Assembly (NCBI GenBank): GCA_002373755.1
Contig: DFJU01000037.1
Location: 7,796-27,499 of the forward strand
Direction of reading: 5' to 3'
DNA from: Bacteroidales bacterium UBA3663
Lineage (GTDB): Bacteria > Bacteroidota > Bacteroidia > Bacteroidales > UBA3663
DNA: 19,704 nucleotides
The notes below the pieces were generated by a model. It was not told where the DNA came from. It saw only the letters and a program-made list of their open reading frames with translations, and ran no database searches. Shown piece by piece: positions 1 through 7,814 of the stretch (position 1 is the first letter of the stretch; every line of letters begins with the position of its first letter). The position numbers and the translations under genes are program-made.

Positions 1-1430
1 ATGGTCTCGCGGTACGGAATGCGCGGCGCATCGAACGTGACATTCAGCTTGTCGATGTTCTGCAAACGCCAGTTGAGCACGTGGAAATGCAGTTCGCCTT
101 GGCCATGAACAAGCAATTGGCGCAACTCCTTCGACTGCTCGACGACCCACGTCGGGTCTTCCAGGTGCATACGCGTCAGGGCCTGCATCAGCTTCTCGTT
201 GTCCGCCTTGTTTACGGCCGATATTGCCCGCGTATATTTCGACGACGGATATTTCACGAGGTTGAACTTGCAGTCATTATCGACAGAATTCAGCGTGTTG
301 CCCGTGCGCACATCCTTCAGCTTGACGCAACAGCCGATGTCGCCCGCCTGCAGCTGCTCGACCTTGTCGCGGTTGGCACCCGAGCAGACATAGAGCGCGG
401 CCAGATGCTCCTTCGTGCCACGTTCGGCATTGATCAGGTCGTCGCCCTCCTTGACCGTGCCGCTCATAACCTTGAAATACTGCACTTCGCCGATGTGCGG
501 TTCGACGCCGGTCTTGAAGAAATAGAGGCTGGTTGCGGCCGATGGATCCAACTTGACCTCCTCGCCGCGCGTGTTGTGGGCCGATGGCATTTCATCGACA
601 AACGGGACAACATTGCCCAAGAACTCCATCAGTCGGTCAACGCCCATATTCTTGCCGGCGCACACGCAGAACACCGGGAAAATGTTGCGCGTCACCAAGC
701 CCTTGCGGATGCCCTCGCGCAACTCATCTTCGGTCAGCGTGTCGCACTCGAAATACTTCTCCATCAGTGCCTCGTCATTCTCGGCAGCCGCATCAATCAG
801 ATAGCGGTGCATGGCCTGGGCGCGGTCTTTTTCGGCCGATGGGATTTCCTCGACTGTCAGTTTTCCGTCGGTGCTGTAGGTGAGCTGCTTCATCAGGATG
901 ATGTCGATGAGCTGATGGAAATTCTCGCCCGTCTCGACAGGATATTGCACCGGAACGACCTTGTCGCCGAAGGTGAACTGCAAGTCCTCGACCAAATGGT
1001 TGTAGTCGCACTCGGGGCGGTCCAGCTGGTTGATGAGGAAGATGACCGGCTTCTTCAGGTCTTCGGTGTAGCGGAAATGGTTTTTCGTGCCGACCTCAAC
1101 GCCCTCGCCGCCGTTTACGAGCAGGATTGTGGTGTCGGTGACGGTCATTGCGGCCAATGCCTGACCCACGAAATCGGTCAAGCCAGGGCAGTCGATGATA
1201 TTCAGCTTCTTGCCGTTCCATTCGGTGTGGAACACGGTGCTAAAGATGGAATAACCATAGTTCTTTTCAACAGGGAAATAGTCGCTCACCGTAGTCTGCT
1301 GCGACACGCGGCCCTTTCGGTCAATCTGTCCGGAGACGTAGAGCATCGTCTCGGTCAAAGTTGTTTTTCCAGAATTGTCGCTGCCCAACAGGGCGATGTT
1401 CTTGATTTCTTTTGAACCGTAAACTTTCAT
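1..1430 (-). CDS. fusA2: EF-G-like translation factor (EF-G2 type), 3' end beyond window
   Basis: This is a translational GTPase-family elongation factor. About 476 residues are visible (G domain, domain II, domain III), up to the RIPYRET segment that matches PQVAYRETI of EF-G; domains IV and V lie beyond base 1. The start is ATG at 1428-1430 (MKVYGSKEIKNIALLG). The G motifs are present but altered. The P-loop is GSDNSGKT (16-23), where EF-G has AHxDAGKT. Switch I has YGYSI (58-62) instead of RGITI. G3 is DCPGL (80-84) instead of DTPGH, so the catalytic His is Leu. G4 is NQLD (134-137) instead of NKxD. From memory, Bacteroides thetaiotaomicron has an EF-G paralogue, EF-G2, that supports translation without GTPase activity and is important for gut colonisation; this gene fits that type. 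It is monocistronic in view and has a good Bacteroidota promoter about 45 bases upstream of the start. Family call is firm; assignment to EF-G2 is inference. Confidence 0.9.
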   Translation of the reverse strand, partial: MKVYGSKEIKNIALLGSDNSGKTTLTETMLYVSGQIDRKGRVSQQTTVSDYFPVEKNYGYSIFSTVFHTEWNGKKLNIIDCPGLTDFVGQALAAMTVTDTTILLVNGGEGVEVGTKNHFRYTEDLKKPVIFLINQLDRPECDYNHLVEDLQFTFGDKVVPVQYPVETGENFHQLIDIILMKQLTYSTDGKLTVEEIPSAEKDRAQAMHRYLIDAAAENDEALMEKYFECDTLTEDELREGIRKGLVTRNIFPVFCVCAGKNMGVDRLMEFLGNVVPFVDEMPSAHNTRGEEVKLDPSAATSLYFFKTGVEPHIGEVQYFKVMSGTVKEGDDLINAERGTKEHLAALYVCSGANRDKVEQLQAGDIGCCVKLKDVRTGNTLNSVDNDCKFNLVKYPSSKYTRAISAVNKADNEKLMQALTRMHLEDPTWVVEQSKELRQLLVHGQGELHFHVLNWRLQNIDKLNVTFDAPRIPYRET

Positions 1431-1478
1431 AAGACATTAGTATTTAAGGGTTATTTTTGTAGTATTGATTTCCGGCGA

Positions 1479-1508
1479 CAAAAATATGTCTTTTTTCCTT
1501 CAATGCAA
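1479..1508 (-). promoter_or_regulatory. Bacteroidota-type promoter of the EF-G2-like gene
   Basis: Read on the minus strand, TATTTTTG (1479-1486) is an exact match to the -7 consensus TAnnTTTG. TTG at 1506-1508 lies 19 bases upstream, the expected place for the -33 element. The predicted start of transcription is near 1472, giving a leader of about 42 bases. Confidence 0.6.
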
Positions 1509-1535
1509 CATTTCAAAATGAAAATATTGGCAATT

Positions 1536-1551
1536 TATGTTGAACAACATA
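1536..1551. promoter_or_regulatory. Perfect 16-bp palindrome, possible operator
   Basis: TATGTTGAACAACATA is a perfect dyad (7-bp arms around AA). It lies in the 285-base gap between the divergent EF-G2-like and lipoprotein genes, about 30 bases upstream of the EF-G2 -33 element. Its position and symmetry suit a dimeric regulator, but no regulator is identified. The rest of this gap (1552-1715) shows no ORF or RNA gene that I recognise; CATTTTTG near 1680 is a weak candidate -7 for the lipoprotein. Confidence 0.3.
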
Positions 1552-1715
1552 TTTCGGATTCAAAAGCAGATTCCCCGATTTCTCTTTTGCACGGCAAATT
1601 TGGATAATTAGCTGGATTTGCATAACTTCGCTGCGTTTTTTCCGAGCGGACTTCTATTGTCCGACATTGCCCTCAAACCGCATTTTTGTGTAAAATGATG
1701 TAAAACATACACCCA

Positions 1716-2264
1716 ATGAAAAAGCTTTTTCTCCTTCCCGCAGCAGCACTAATGTTTGTCGCTGCATCGTTCCACAGTTGCGGCACATCGGCCGGCACCG
1801 CAGCCCTTTCGCAGTTCGGCCTCGACAGCAAGAGCGGACGCGCAGCCGCCATCGCCACAATCATCGAAGACGGTCTGTCGGCATTCACGGGCGACAGCAC
1901 ATCGTTCCTGGCCGGCGTCTGGACCTACACCGACGGTGCTTCGGTCTTCGACACGCTGTGGTTCTACCGCGATTCGACGGTCACGAGCCACTACGTCAGC
2001 GCAAAAGACACCATCGACCTGCTGCAAACCGGCGGCTACCTCTACTACCCCAGCTACAAGCAGGCTCTGGTGCAATACAACGGCGCGCACAACTACCTGA
2101 CCGGCCGCGACTTGGCCAACTGGAGCATGACCTACATCTACAGCGTGTCGAAAATGAAGATGTCGTTGCTCAACGTCAACCAGCTCACCCTCGTCGAGCT
2201 TGACCAGACTACTGGCGAACAGCTATCGAGCACGACCTACACATACCTGAAGGACGTGGACTAA
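1716..2264 (+). CDS. Small lipoprotein, lipocalin-like (hypothetical)
   Basis: This is a 182-residue protein of unknown function. It starts with a lipoprotein signal peptide: MKK, then a hydrophobic stretch, then SFHSC with the lipidated Cys at residue 22. The residues after Cys (GTSAG) are not acidic, so it lacks the usual Bacteroidota surface-export signal and is probably anchored facing the periplasm. A helical linker (about 25-60) precedes FLAGVWTYTDG (about 64-74) and a run of alternating hydrophobic/polar segments rich in Tyr and Thr, consistent with a small beta-barrel. The xGxWxY entry resembles lipocalin-like domains found in many Bacteroidales lipoproteins; this is inference from pattern only. 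Codon use matches the neighbours. It is followed, after 159 bases of repeats and hairpins, by the rhamnosidase. Confidence 0.75.
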   Translation: MKKLFLLPAAALMFVAASFHSCGTSAGTAALSQFGLDSKSGRAAAIATIIEDGLSAFTGDSTSFLAGVWTYTDGASVFDTLWFYRDSTVTSHYVSAKDTIDLLQTGGYLYYPSYKQALVQYNGAHNYLTGRDLANWSMTYIYSVSKMKMSLLNVNQLTLVELDQTTGEQLSSTTYTYLKDVD

Positions 2265-2275
2265 TCTAAAGGCCG

Positions 2276-2410
2276 AGAAAGGCTTGAAAAGGGAGTAAAA
2301 GGGACAATAGAATCTGCATTCTGTCCTTTTTGATGTTTCTATTTTTTACCAATGGGACAAACGTCCTTTTCACTCCCCTTTTACTCCATTTTAACTTCCC
2401 TTAAATACCC
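2276..2410. repeat. 11-bp periodic repeats in inverted orientation
   Basis: Left side (about 2276-2305) reads as units like GAAAAGGGAGT and AAAAGGGACA. Right side (about 2363-2410) carries the complementary units CTTTTCACTCC, CCTTTTACTCC and ATTTTAACTTCC at about 11-base spacing. The two sides can pair as a long imperfect hairpin. AAAAGGGACA (2297-2306) and TGTCCTTTTT (2322-2331) also form a short stem with a bulge and a T-run, which may terminate the lipoprotein transcript. The right block ends just before the rhamnosidase start. Confidence 0.5.
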
Positions 2411-2423
2411 ATTTAAGATTTCT

Positions 2424-4757
2424 ATGAAACGAACACTTTCCATTCTGGCCGTCACCTTCGCGATGGCCAGTTTTTGTTTTGCCGACATCAACACCGCGCC
2501 CTGGATTGCCATGCAGCCCGACGACACCATCGTCGCACCGCTGGTCCACTCGCCATACGTCAAAAAGACCTTCGGCCAACGCGACATCGGCCACTACGCG
2601 ATGCCGATGATGCGCCGCGTGTTTGCCATCGACCATCGCAAGAAAATCGAGTCGGCCAAGCTCCAAGTGTGCGGTCTGGGCCATTTCGAGTGCTATCTGG
2701 ACGGCACAAAAGTCGGCGACCACTTCCTCGATCCGGGGTGGTCGGACTACCGGCATGAGGCCGAATTCGTGGAGTTCGACGTGACTGCCAGCATTGCTCC
2801 ATCGGACAAAAAAATCAAGAAAAAAGATGCCACACATGTGCTCGGCGTGATGCTCGGCAACGGATTCTACAACATTCCGCGCGAACGCTACTTCAAGTTG
2901 CTCGGCTCGTTCGGCGCACCGAAACTCAAACTGTCGCTCACCGTGCGCTACGCGGATGGCTCGGTGCAGGAGGTTGTGTCCGATGCCGATTGGCGCACGG
3001 CGGCCAGCCCGATCATGTTTTCAAGCATCTACGGCGGCGAAGACTACGACGCACGCAAGGAGCAGCCCGGATGGAACAGCGACCCAAAGTTCGACGACAG
3101 CACTTGGCAGCCGGCATTGGCCGTAACTCCAGCTTTCGACGCACGACTCAAACCGCAGAAAGGCACGGAACTCGTTGTGCTCGACACGCTTACGGCCAAT
3201 AACATCCGCAGCCAGAAGGTAACAGAAAAAGACGGCACAACGCGCGATGCGTGGATTTACGACTTCGGCCAAAACCTGTCGGGCATCGTCGAACTGACGC
3301 TGAAAAACCGCGTAGCAAGCGGCCGAACTATACGTATGCGCCCGGCCGAACTGCTCCGTTCCGACGGCACGCTCAACCAGCGCGTTGCACAACCCTATTG
3401 GTTCGAGTTCACGGCCAATGGCTCAGCGCAGAAATGGTCGCCACGCTTCTCATACTACGGCTTCCGCTACGTCGAAATGAGCGGCATCCACCCCGACAGC
3501 ATCGAGCTGCGAATGTTGCACACATCGGCCAGAACCTGCCAATCGCCCATCGGATCATTCCGCTGCTCAAACGACACGCTGAACCGCATCCACGACCTGA
3601 TTGACAACGCGATACGCAGCAACTTGGCCAGTGTGCCGACCGACTGCCCGACGCGCGAAAAGTTGGGTTGGCTCGAACAGGATTATCTGATGCTGCCGTC
3701 GATGATGTGCCGCTACAACATGAAGGACATCTACGTGCGACTGATGCAGGAGATTGCCATCGCACAACAGCCCGACGGCATGGTGCCTACCATCGCGCCC
3801 TACTACACGTGGTTCGGATGGGGCTTCGACGACACTCCGGAGTGGGGCTCGGCCTTCATCCTCGCGCCGTGGATACTCTACCAATACGACGGCGACGACA
3901 GCCTGATCCGCAAATATTACCAGCCGATGCGCCGCTACGTTGATTATCTGCACTCACGCGCACGCGAGGAACGCGACAGCCTCGGCCAAGTCACCAAGCC
4001 CGAACACATCATCGCCTACGGTCTGGGCGACTGGTACGACCTCGGCCCCAAAGGTCCCGGCTACTCGCAACTCACACCAAACGGACTGACCGCCACGGCA
4101 ACCTATTTTGAAGATGTACGGACAATGGCTCAGATAGCTCAACTGATTGGCAACAAGAGCGATGAACAACGGTTCACGGCATTGGCCGACAGCATCCGCA
4201 CGGCCTATCGCACACAATTCGACACCTGCCGCAGCCAGACCGCATTGGCCATGGGACTGTCGCTCGGCCTCATGCCCGACTCGGCACGCGCAAAGGCTCA
4301 GGAACTGCTTTTGGCCGACCTTGCAGCGCCACACATCACAAGCGATGCGCGCGGCACCCAGCACTGGAACACGCTGCTCACGGCGGGCGACATCGGCTAC
4401 GTCTATCTGGTGCGCACATTGGCCGACATGGGCCAGCACGCCCTGCTGATGCAGCTCTGCACACGTCCCGACATTCCTGGCTACGCCATGCAGCTGGCCA
4501 AGGGTGCGACGTCGCTCACCGAATCGTGGCAGGCCCTCGACAACGTGTCGAACAACCACCTCATGCTTGGACACATCATGGAATGGCTCTACGGCTACGT
4601 GGGCGGCATCCGCAAGGTCGATGGCCGATGGATTGTCGAGCCGGCCGACCTGCCAAATGTCGATTGGTGCGAGTGTACCCTGCCAACGGCCGACGGGCCG
4701 GTTTCCGTCTCGTGGAAACGCTTGCCTGACGGCAAAATCGAGGTGACGAGGAAATGA
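2424..4757 (+). CDS. Secreted GH78 alpha-L-rhamnosidase
   Basis: This 777-residue glycoside hydrolase family 78 enzyme is expected to remove terminal alpha-L-rhamnose from rhamnogalacturonan, flavonoid glycosides or related glycans. I chose ATG at 2424 because it opens a clean signal peptide (MKRTLSILAV...SFCFA, cleavage near residue 20); an upstream in-frame ATG at 2352 would bury it behind 24 atypical residues. The order is N-terminal beta-sandwich domains (about 25-360), an (alpha/alpha)6 catalytic barrel (about 370-690) and a C-terminal beta domain. VPTDCPTREKLGW (404-416) is the family signature; E412 is the likely general acid. E700 in SLTESWQ is the likely general base, followed by NNHLMLGHIMEWLYGYVGGI. 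Length is normal. There are no SusC/SusD genes or other hydrolases beside it, so it is not part of a recognisable polysaccharide utilisation locus here. A strong terminator follows. Confidence 0.95.
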   Translation: MKRTLSILAVTFAMASFCFADINTAPWIAMQPDDTIVAPLVHSPYVKKTFGQRDIGHYAMPMMRRVFAIDHRKKIESAKLQVCGLGHFECYLDGTKVGDHFLDPGWSDYRHEAEFVEFDVTASIAPSDKKIKKKDATHVLGVMLGNGFYNIPRERYFKLLGSFGAPKLKLSLTVRYADGSVQEVVSDADWRTAASPIMFSSIYGGEDYDARKEQPGWNSDPKFDDSTWQPALAVTPAFDARLKPQKGTELVVLDTLTANNIRSQKVTEKDGTTRDAWIYDFGQNLSGIVELTLKNRVASGRTIRMRPAELLRSDGTLNQRVAQPYWFEFTANGSAQKWSPRFSYYGFRYVEMSGIHPDSIELRMLHTSARTCQSPIGSFRCSNDTLNRIHDLIDNAIRSNLASVPTDCPTREKLGWLEQDYLMLPSMMCRYNMKDIYVRLMQEIAIAQQPDGMVPTIAPYYTWFGWGFDDTPEWGSAFILAPWILYQYDGDDSLIRKYYQPMRRYVDYLHSRAREERDSLGQVTKPEHIIAYGLGDWYDLGPKGPGYSQLTPNGLTATATYFEDVRTMAQIAQLIGNKSDEQRFTALADSIRTAYRTQFDTCRSQTALAMGLSLGLMPDSARAKAQELLLADLAAPHITSDARGTQHWNTLLTAGDIGYVYLVRTLADMGQHALLMQLCTRPDIPGYAMQLAKGATSLTESWQALDNVSNNHLMLGHIMEWLYGYVGGIRKVDGRWIVEPADLPNVDWCECTLPTADGPVSVSWKRLPDGKIEVTRK

Positions 4758-4770
4758 CCGTCACCCACAC

Positions 4771-4819
4771 AAAAAACACCTCGCAACCGCTTGATTTCTG
4801 CCGTTGCGAGGTGTTTTTT
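4771..4819. terminator. Strong bidirectional intrinsic terminator
   Basis: A perfect 17-bp stem (4771-4787 with 4803-4819, core CACCTCGCAAC/GTTGCGAGGTG) has an A-run on the left and a T-run on the right. It sits between convergent genes and can end both the rhamnosidase and the BI-1 transcripts. Confidence 0.9.
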
Positions 4820-4834
4820 ATTGTCTGGAGACCC

Positions 4835-5566
4835 TTAATCGCGCCTGCTGCCAAGGATGCGTAACAGATGCAGGAAGAGGTTCAGGAAATCGAGATAAAG
4901 AGACAAAGCACCCAAAAGGGCAATCTTGCGCACATTGTCGTCGGCCTCGCTGCCGTAGTTCAAAATGATTTGCTTGAACTTCTGCACGTCGTACATTGTC
5001 AGACCGCAGAAGATGGCGACAGCGACATACGAAATCACGTAGTCAATCATCGCGCTGTGCATGAAAAAGTTCACGATCGATGCCAGAATCACGCCCCACA
5101 ATGCCATACCTGCAATGCGGCCGACGGTGGTCAGATCGCTCTTCGTCACGTGGCCATAGACCGCCATTCCACCGAAGGTGCCCGCCGTGATGAGGAAGAC
5201 CTTGAAGACCGATGCCTCGGTGTAAACCAGCAGCACTGGCGCCATCCACGCTCCCATCACAACCGAATAGAGCGCAAAAAACAACGTAGCGACAATGAAT
5301 GAAAGGCGCTCAATCATCGCACTCAAGGCCAAAACCAGAATGAACGATGCGATGGCGAGTCCCCACATCATGCCATTCGACAAAAACATCTCGGCAAATG
5401 CCCCATTGTGCACGATTCGATCCATCACAAGGAACGCCGTCATTGCGGTCAATGCAAGTCCGCACGTCATCCACAGATACATGTTGCGATAGACCGAGGC
5501 CGTAGTCTCTGCAAATCGCTGCTCCGAAGATTCCGATCTTACTGTGTAATCTTTTACGTAAGCCAT
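4835..5566 (-). CDS. Bax inhibitor-1 / YccA family membrane protein
   Basis: This 243-residue integral membrane protein belongs to the BI-1 (UPF0005, YccA/YbhL) family. A short hydrophilic N-terminus (about 1-27) is followed by seven hydrophobic segments between about residues 28 and 235. The C-terminal region GALSLYLDFLNLFLHLLRILG is the typical family ending, and MYDVQKFKQI precedes it with the conserved Asp in the membrane-associated region. Bacterial members include proteins with pH-sensitive calcium leak activity and E. coli YccA, which modulates FtsH; the function of this one is not known. It starts 10 bases after the rsmE stop codon and is probably co-transcribed with it. ftsH lies elsewhere in the window but in a different operon. 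Confidence 0.93.
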   Translation of the reverse strand: MAYVKDYTVRSESSEQRFAETTASVYRNMYLWMTCGLALTAMTAFLVMDRIVHNGAFAEMFLSNGMMWGLAIASFILVLALSAMIERLSFIVATLFFALYSVVMGAWMAPVLLVYTEASVFKVFLITAGTFGGMAVYGHVTKSDLTTVGRIAGMALWGVILASIVNFFMHSAMIDYVISYVAVAIFCGLTMYDVQKFKQIILNYGSEADDNVRKIALLGALSLYLDFLNLFLHLLRILGSRRD

Positions 5567-5576
5567 AATTATTAAG

Positions 5577-6287
5577 TTATTTTTGATTTAATTCATTGAT
5601 TACGTGCACCGTATGCACTGCGGCCAATGCAGCTGTCTCGGTGCGCAGACGCTGCTCGCCCAAACTGACAGGCACGTAGCCGTTCTGGATGGCCAACGCA
5701 ACTTCATCGGCCGAGAAATCGCCCTCCGGACCAATCAGCACACGCACGTCGACACCCGGACGGACCTCGTGAGTGAGCAGTTTGCGCGGCTCGTCCTTCA
5801 TGCAGTGGGCGATGAATTTCTGTCCGTCGAACGGCTCCTGCACGAACGACTTGATGTCGGTCATCTCGTCAATCTGCGGCAGGGTGGCCTTCAGGCTCTG
5901 TTTCATGGCCGATATTGCAATCTTGCGCATCCGCTCGGTCTTGATTTCCTTGCGTTCCGAAAAACGGCATTTCAACGGCGTGAAGCGGTCAAGGCCCATC
6001 TCGGTTGCCTTCTCCAGCCACCACTCCATGCGGTCAAGATTCTTGGTCGGCGCAACGGCGAGCTGCACGCTGTATGGCCAATGCCGTTCGTCATCGGCAG
6101 CAAGAATCTGCAATCCGCAATGCTTCGGATGCGCCGCAGTGATGGCACATCGGAAGTAACGGCCTTTGCCATCGACGACGGTGACCTCATCGCCCTCAAC
6201 GTGGCGCAACACGCGCACGGCATGAGCAGAATCCTCTTCGGACAGCACCGGATTTGTTTCGATGTCTTCGCAATAGAAAATTATCAT
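5577..6287 (-). CDS. rsmE: 16S rRNA (uracil1498-N3)-methyltransferase RsmE
   Basis: RsmE uses S-adenosylmethionine to methylate N3 of U1498 of 16S rRNA in the 30S subunit. The 236-residue product has an N-terminal PUA-like domain (HAVRVLRHVEGDEV, about 22-35) and a C-terminal SPOUT knot domain with LIGPEGDFSADEV and SLGEQRLRTETAALAAV, both diagnostic. I chose ATG at 6285-6287 (MIIFYCEDI) because family members start with a short leader before FY; a longer reading from 6332 would start inside the hairpin at 6311-6340 and add 15 unconserved residues. It lies downstream of nupG (82-base gap with a hairpin) and 10 bases upstream of the BI-1 gene, on the same strand. Confidence 0.95.
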   Translation of the reverse strand: MIIFYCEDIETNPVLSEEDSAHAVRVLRHVEGDEVTVVDGKGRYFRCAITAAHPKHCGLQILAADDERHWPYSVQLAVAPTKNLDRMEWWLEKATEMGLDRFTPLKCRFSERKEIKTERMRKIAISAMKQSLKATLPQIDEMTDIKSFVQEPFDGQKFIAHCMKDEPRKLLTHEVRPGVDVRVLIGPEGDFSADEVALAIQNGYVPVSLGEQRLRTETAALAAVHTVHVINELNQK

Positions 6288-6310
6288 TGGGTAAAAAAGT
6301 GTAGAGTGCA

Positions 6311-6340
6311 TTGATGGGGGTCGTTTGCCCAAGCCATCAA
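6311..6340 (-). terminator. Hairpin between nupG and rsmE
   Basis: TTGATGG (6311-6317) and CCATCAA (6334-6340) form a perfect 7-bp stem, with a GGG/CCC inner pairing. It lies just after the nupG stop on the transcribed strand. The next T-run (TTTTTT, about 6293-6298) is more than 10 bases away, so this may be an RNA-processing or attenuating hairpin more than a true terminator. Confidence 0.35.
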
Positions 6341-6369
6341 CTCTTATTTCCTACTTCTTATTTCATAAC

Positions 6370-7686
6370 TCACTCCTCGCGCTCGTGCTTATACTCGAAC
6401 AGGAAAGCGAAGGCTACGGCCACAACGAGAGCGAATGCAGCAAAGATGTACCACGCTGTGCTCCAGCCAGTTGGAGTGTTGCCGACGAGGAAACCCTCTT
6501 CGTTCCAATGGCACAGATTGTTGATCACAGCACCTGCGGCCAATGTTCCGATTGTGGCACCCAAACCGTTGGTCATCAACATGAAAAGACCCTGGGCCGA
6601 TGCCTTGACGTCCGGTTCACATTCCTTATCGACGAAGATGCAGCCCGAGACGTTGAAGAAATCGAACGCAACGCCATAGACCACACACGACAGCACGATG
6701 AGAATCACGCCCGGGAAGGCCGGATTGCCCGCTCCGAAGAATCCGAACCGCAAAACCCATGCCAACATTGCAATCAGCATGACGACCTTGATGCCGTAGC
6801 GCTTGAGGAAGAACGGAATCAGCAGGATGCAAAGAGCCTCAGCAATCTGCGAAAGCGAGACGAGCATCGTGGCATTGTTGGCGCCAAAGGTGTCGGCCAT
6901 AGCCGGATCGCTCTTGAAATGAGTCAGATAGGGCGTAGCAAATCCGTTTGTAACCTGCAACGACATTCCGAGCATGGCCGAAAAGATGAAGAAGAGAGCC
7001 ATCTTCTTGGTCTTGAACAACTTGAATGCGCTCAAGCCCAGCTGCTCACCAAGCGACTTCGACTCCTTCCGAACCAACTTGCAGGCCGGCAGAGTGAAGC
7101 AATAGAGACACAAAAGCACGCCAAGCACGCCAGACACCATAAACTGCATATAGGTGTACTGGAACTTGTCGGCATTCTCGCCCAACGTGAATCCGAAACC
7201 GCCATCGCCAATCACTGCGCAGTTGACGAACCACATCGTGGCAATGAAGCCGACGGTGCCGAACACACGGATTGGCGGGAAGTCGCGCTCAGTGTCCATG
7301 CCGTTGGTCTTCAAGATGGTGAACGCCACGGTGTTGGACAAGGCCAACGTCGGCATATAGAACGCCACACTGACGGAATAGATTACAAGGAACAACGACT
7401 TGTCTGGTTCGACGCTGTTCATGCCGATGTTGGCCAACGCAATCATCATCAGACCGGCGACGAGGTGACAGATGCCCAACAGACGCTGGGGCTGCACGTA
7501 TTTGTCGGCAACGATGCCCATCAGCGTAGGCATAAAAATCGAAACAATGCCCTGAATGGCATAGAACCACGAAATCTCGTCGCCCATTCCGGCACGACCC
7601 AAATAATTTCCCATCGAGGTGAGATAGGCTCCCCACACGGCGAACTCCAAAAAGTTCATCACGATGAGACGAAGTTTCATGTTCAT
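6370..7686 (-). CDS. nupG: NupG-type nucleoside:H+ symporter (MFS)
   Basis: This 438-residue inner-membrane transporter belongs to the nucleoside:H+ symporter family of the major facilitator superfamily and should import nucleosides. It aligns along its length with remembered E. coli NupG: MNMKLRLIVMNFLEF matches the N-terminus, FMPTLMGIVADK follows TM2, DFPPIRVFGTVGFI marks the start of TM5, LFKTKKMALFFIFSAMLGM is in TM7, and YGVAFDFFNVSGCIFVDKE is the family hallmark in TM10-11. Twelve hydrophobic segments can be counted. The N-terminus match supports the chosen ATG. It lies in a minus-strand run between the DUF4301 gene and rsmE. No good consensus promoter is seen upstream; the inverted repeat at 7759-7802 is the only clear element there. 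Confidence 0.93.
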   Translation of the reverse strand: MNMKLRLIVMNFLEFAVWGAYLTSMGNYLGRAGMGDEISWFYAIQGIVSIFMPTLMGIVADKYVQPQRLLGICHLVAGLMMIALANIGMNSVEPDKSLFLVIYSVSVAFYMPTLALSNTVAFTILKTNGMDTERDFPPIRVFGTVGFIATMWFVNCAVIGDGGFGFTLGENADKFQYTYMQFMVSGVLGVLLCLYCFTLPACKLVRKESKSLGEQLGLSAFKLFKTKKMALFFIFSAMLGMSLQVTNGFATPYLTHFKSDPAMADTFGANNATMLVSLSQIAEALCILLIPFFLKRYGIKVVMLIAMLAWVLRFGFFGAGNPAFPGVILIVLSCVVYGVAFDFFNVSGCIFVDKECEPDVKASAQGLFMLMTNGLGATIGTLAAGAVINNLCHWNEEGFLVGNTPTGWSTAWYIFAAFALVVAVAFAFLFEYKHEREE

Positions 7687-7758
7687 TGTTACTGTAATGT
7701 AAAGTTACTATAAGTTATTAGTTATTCATGGACAGATTGATAATAACCAATAACACGT

Positions 7759-7802
7759 ACTTATCCCATCACGGCACTGGAATACGCCATAATGGGATAA
7801 GT
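7759..7802. repeat. Perfect 11-bp inverted repeat between DUF4301 gene and nupG
   Basis: ACTTATCCCAT (7759-7769) and ATGGGATAAGT (7792-7802) are perfect inverted copies around a 22-base spacer with a small inner GGC/GCC pairing. It lies 13 bases after the DUF4301 stop codon and about 75 bases upstream of nupG. There is no T-run, so it is either a hairpin at the end of the DUF4301 transcript or a protein-binding site for nupG control. Confidence 0.55.
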
Positions 7803-7814
7803 TCTGATTCGTTT

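Noticed and set aside
81..1415. Long plus-strand reading frame of 444 codons
   Set aside because: It is antisense to the EF-G2-like gene, whose GTPase-family motifs are clear on the minus strand; the plus-strand product has no recognisable domain.
1452..1459. TATTTTTG on the plus strand as a promoter for the 1716 lipoprotein
   Set aside because: It lies in the EF-G2 leader, has no -33 partner, and would leave a leader of about 250 bases.
6325..7713. Long plus-strand reading frame of 462 codons
   Set aside because: It covers the antisense of nupG and is an artefact of GC-rich codon use; it is rich in His, Glu and Gln and matches nothing known.
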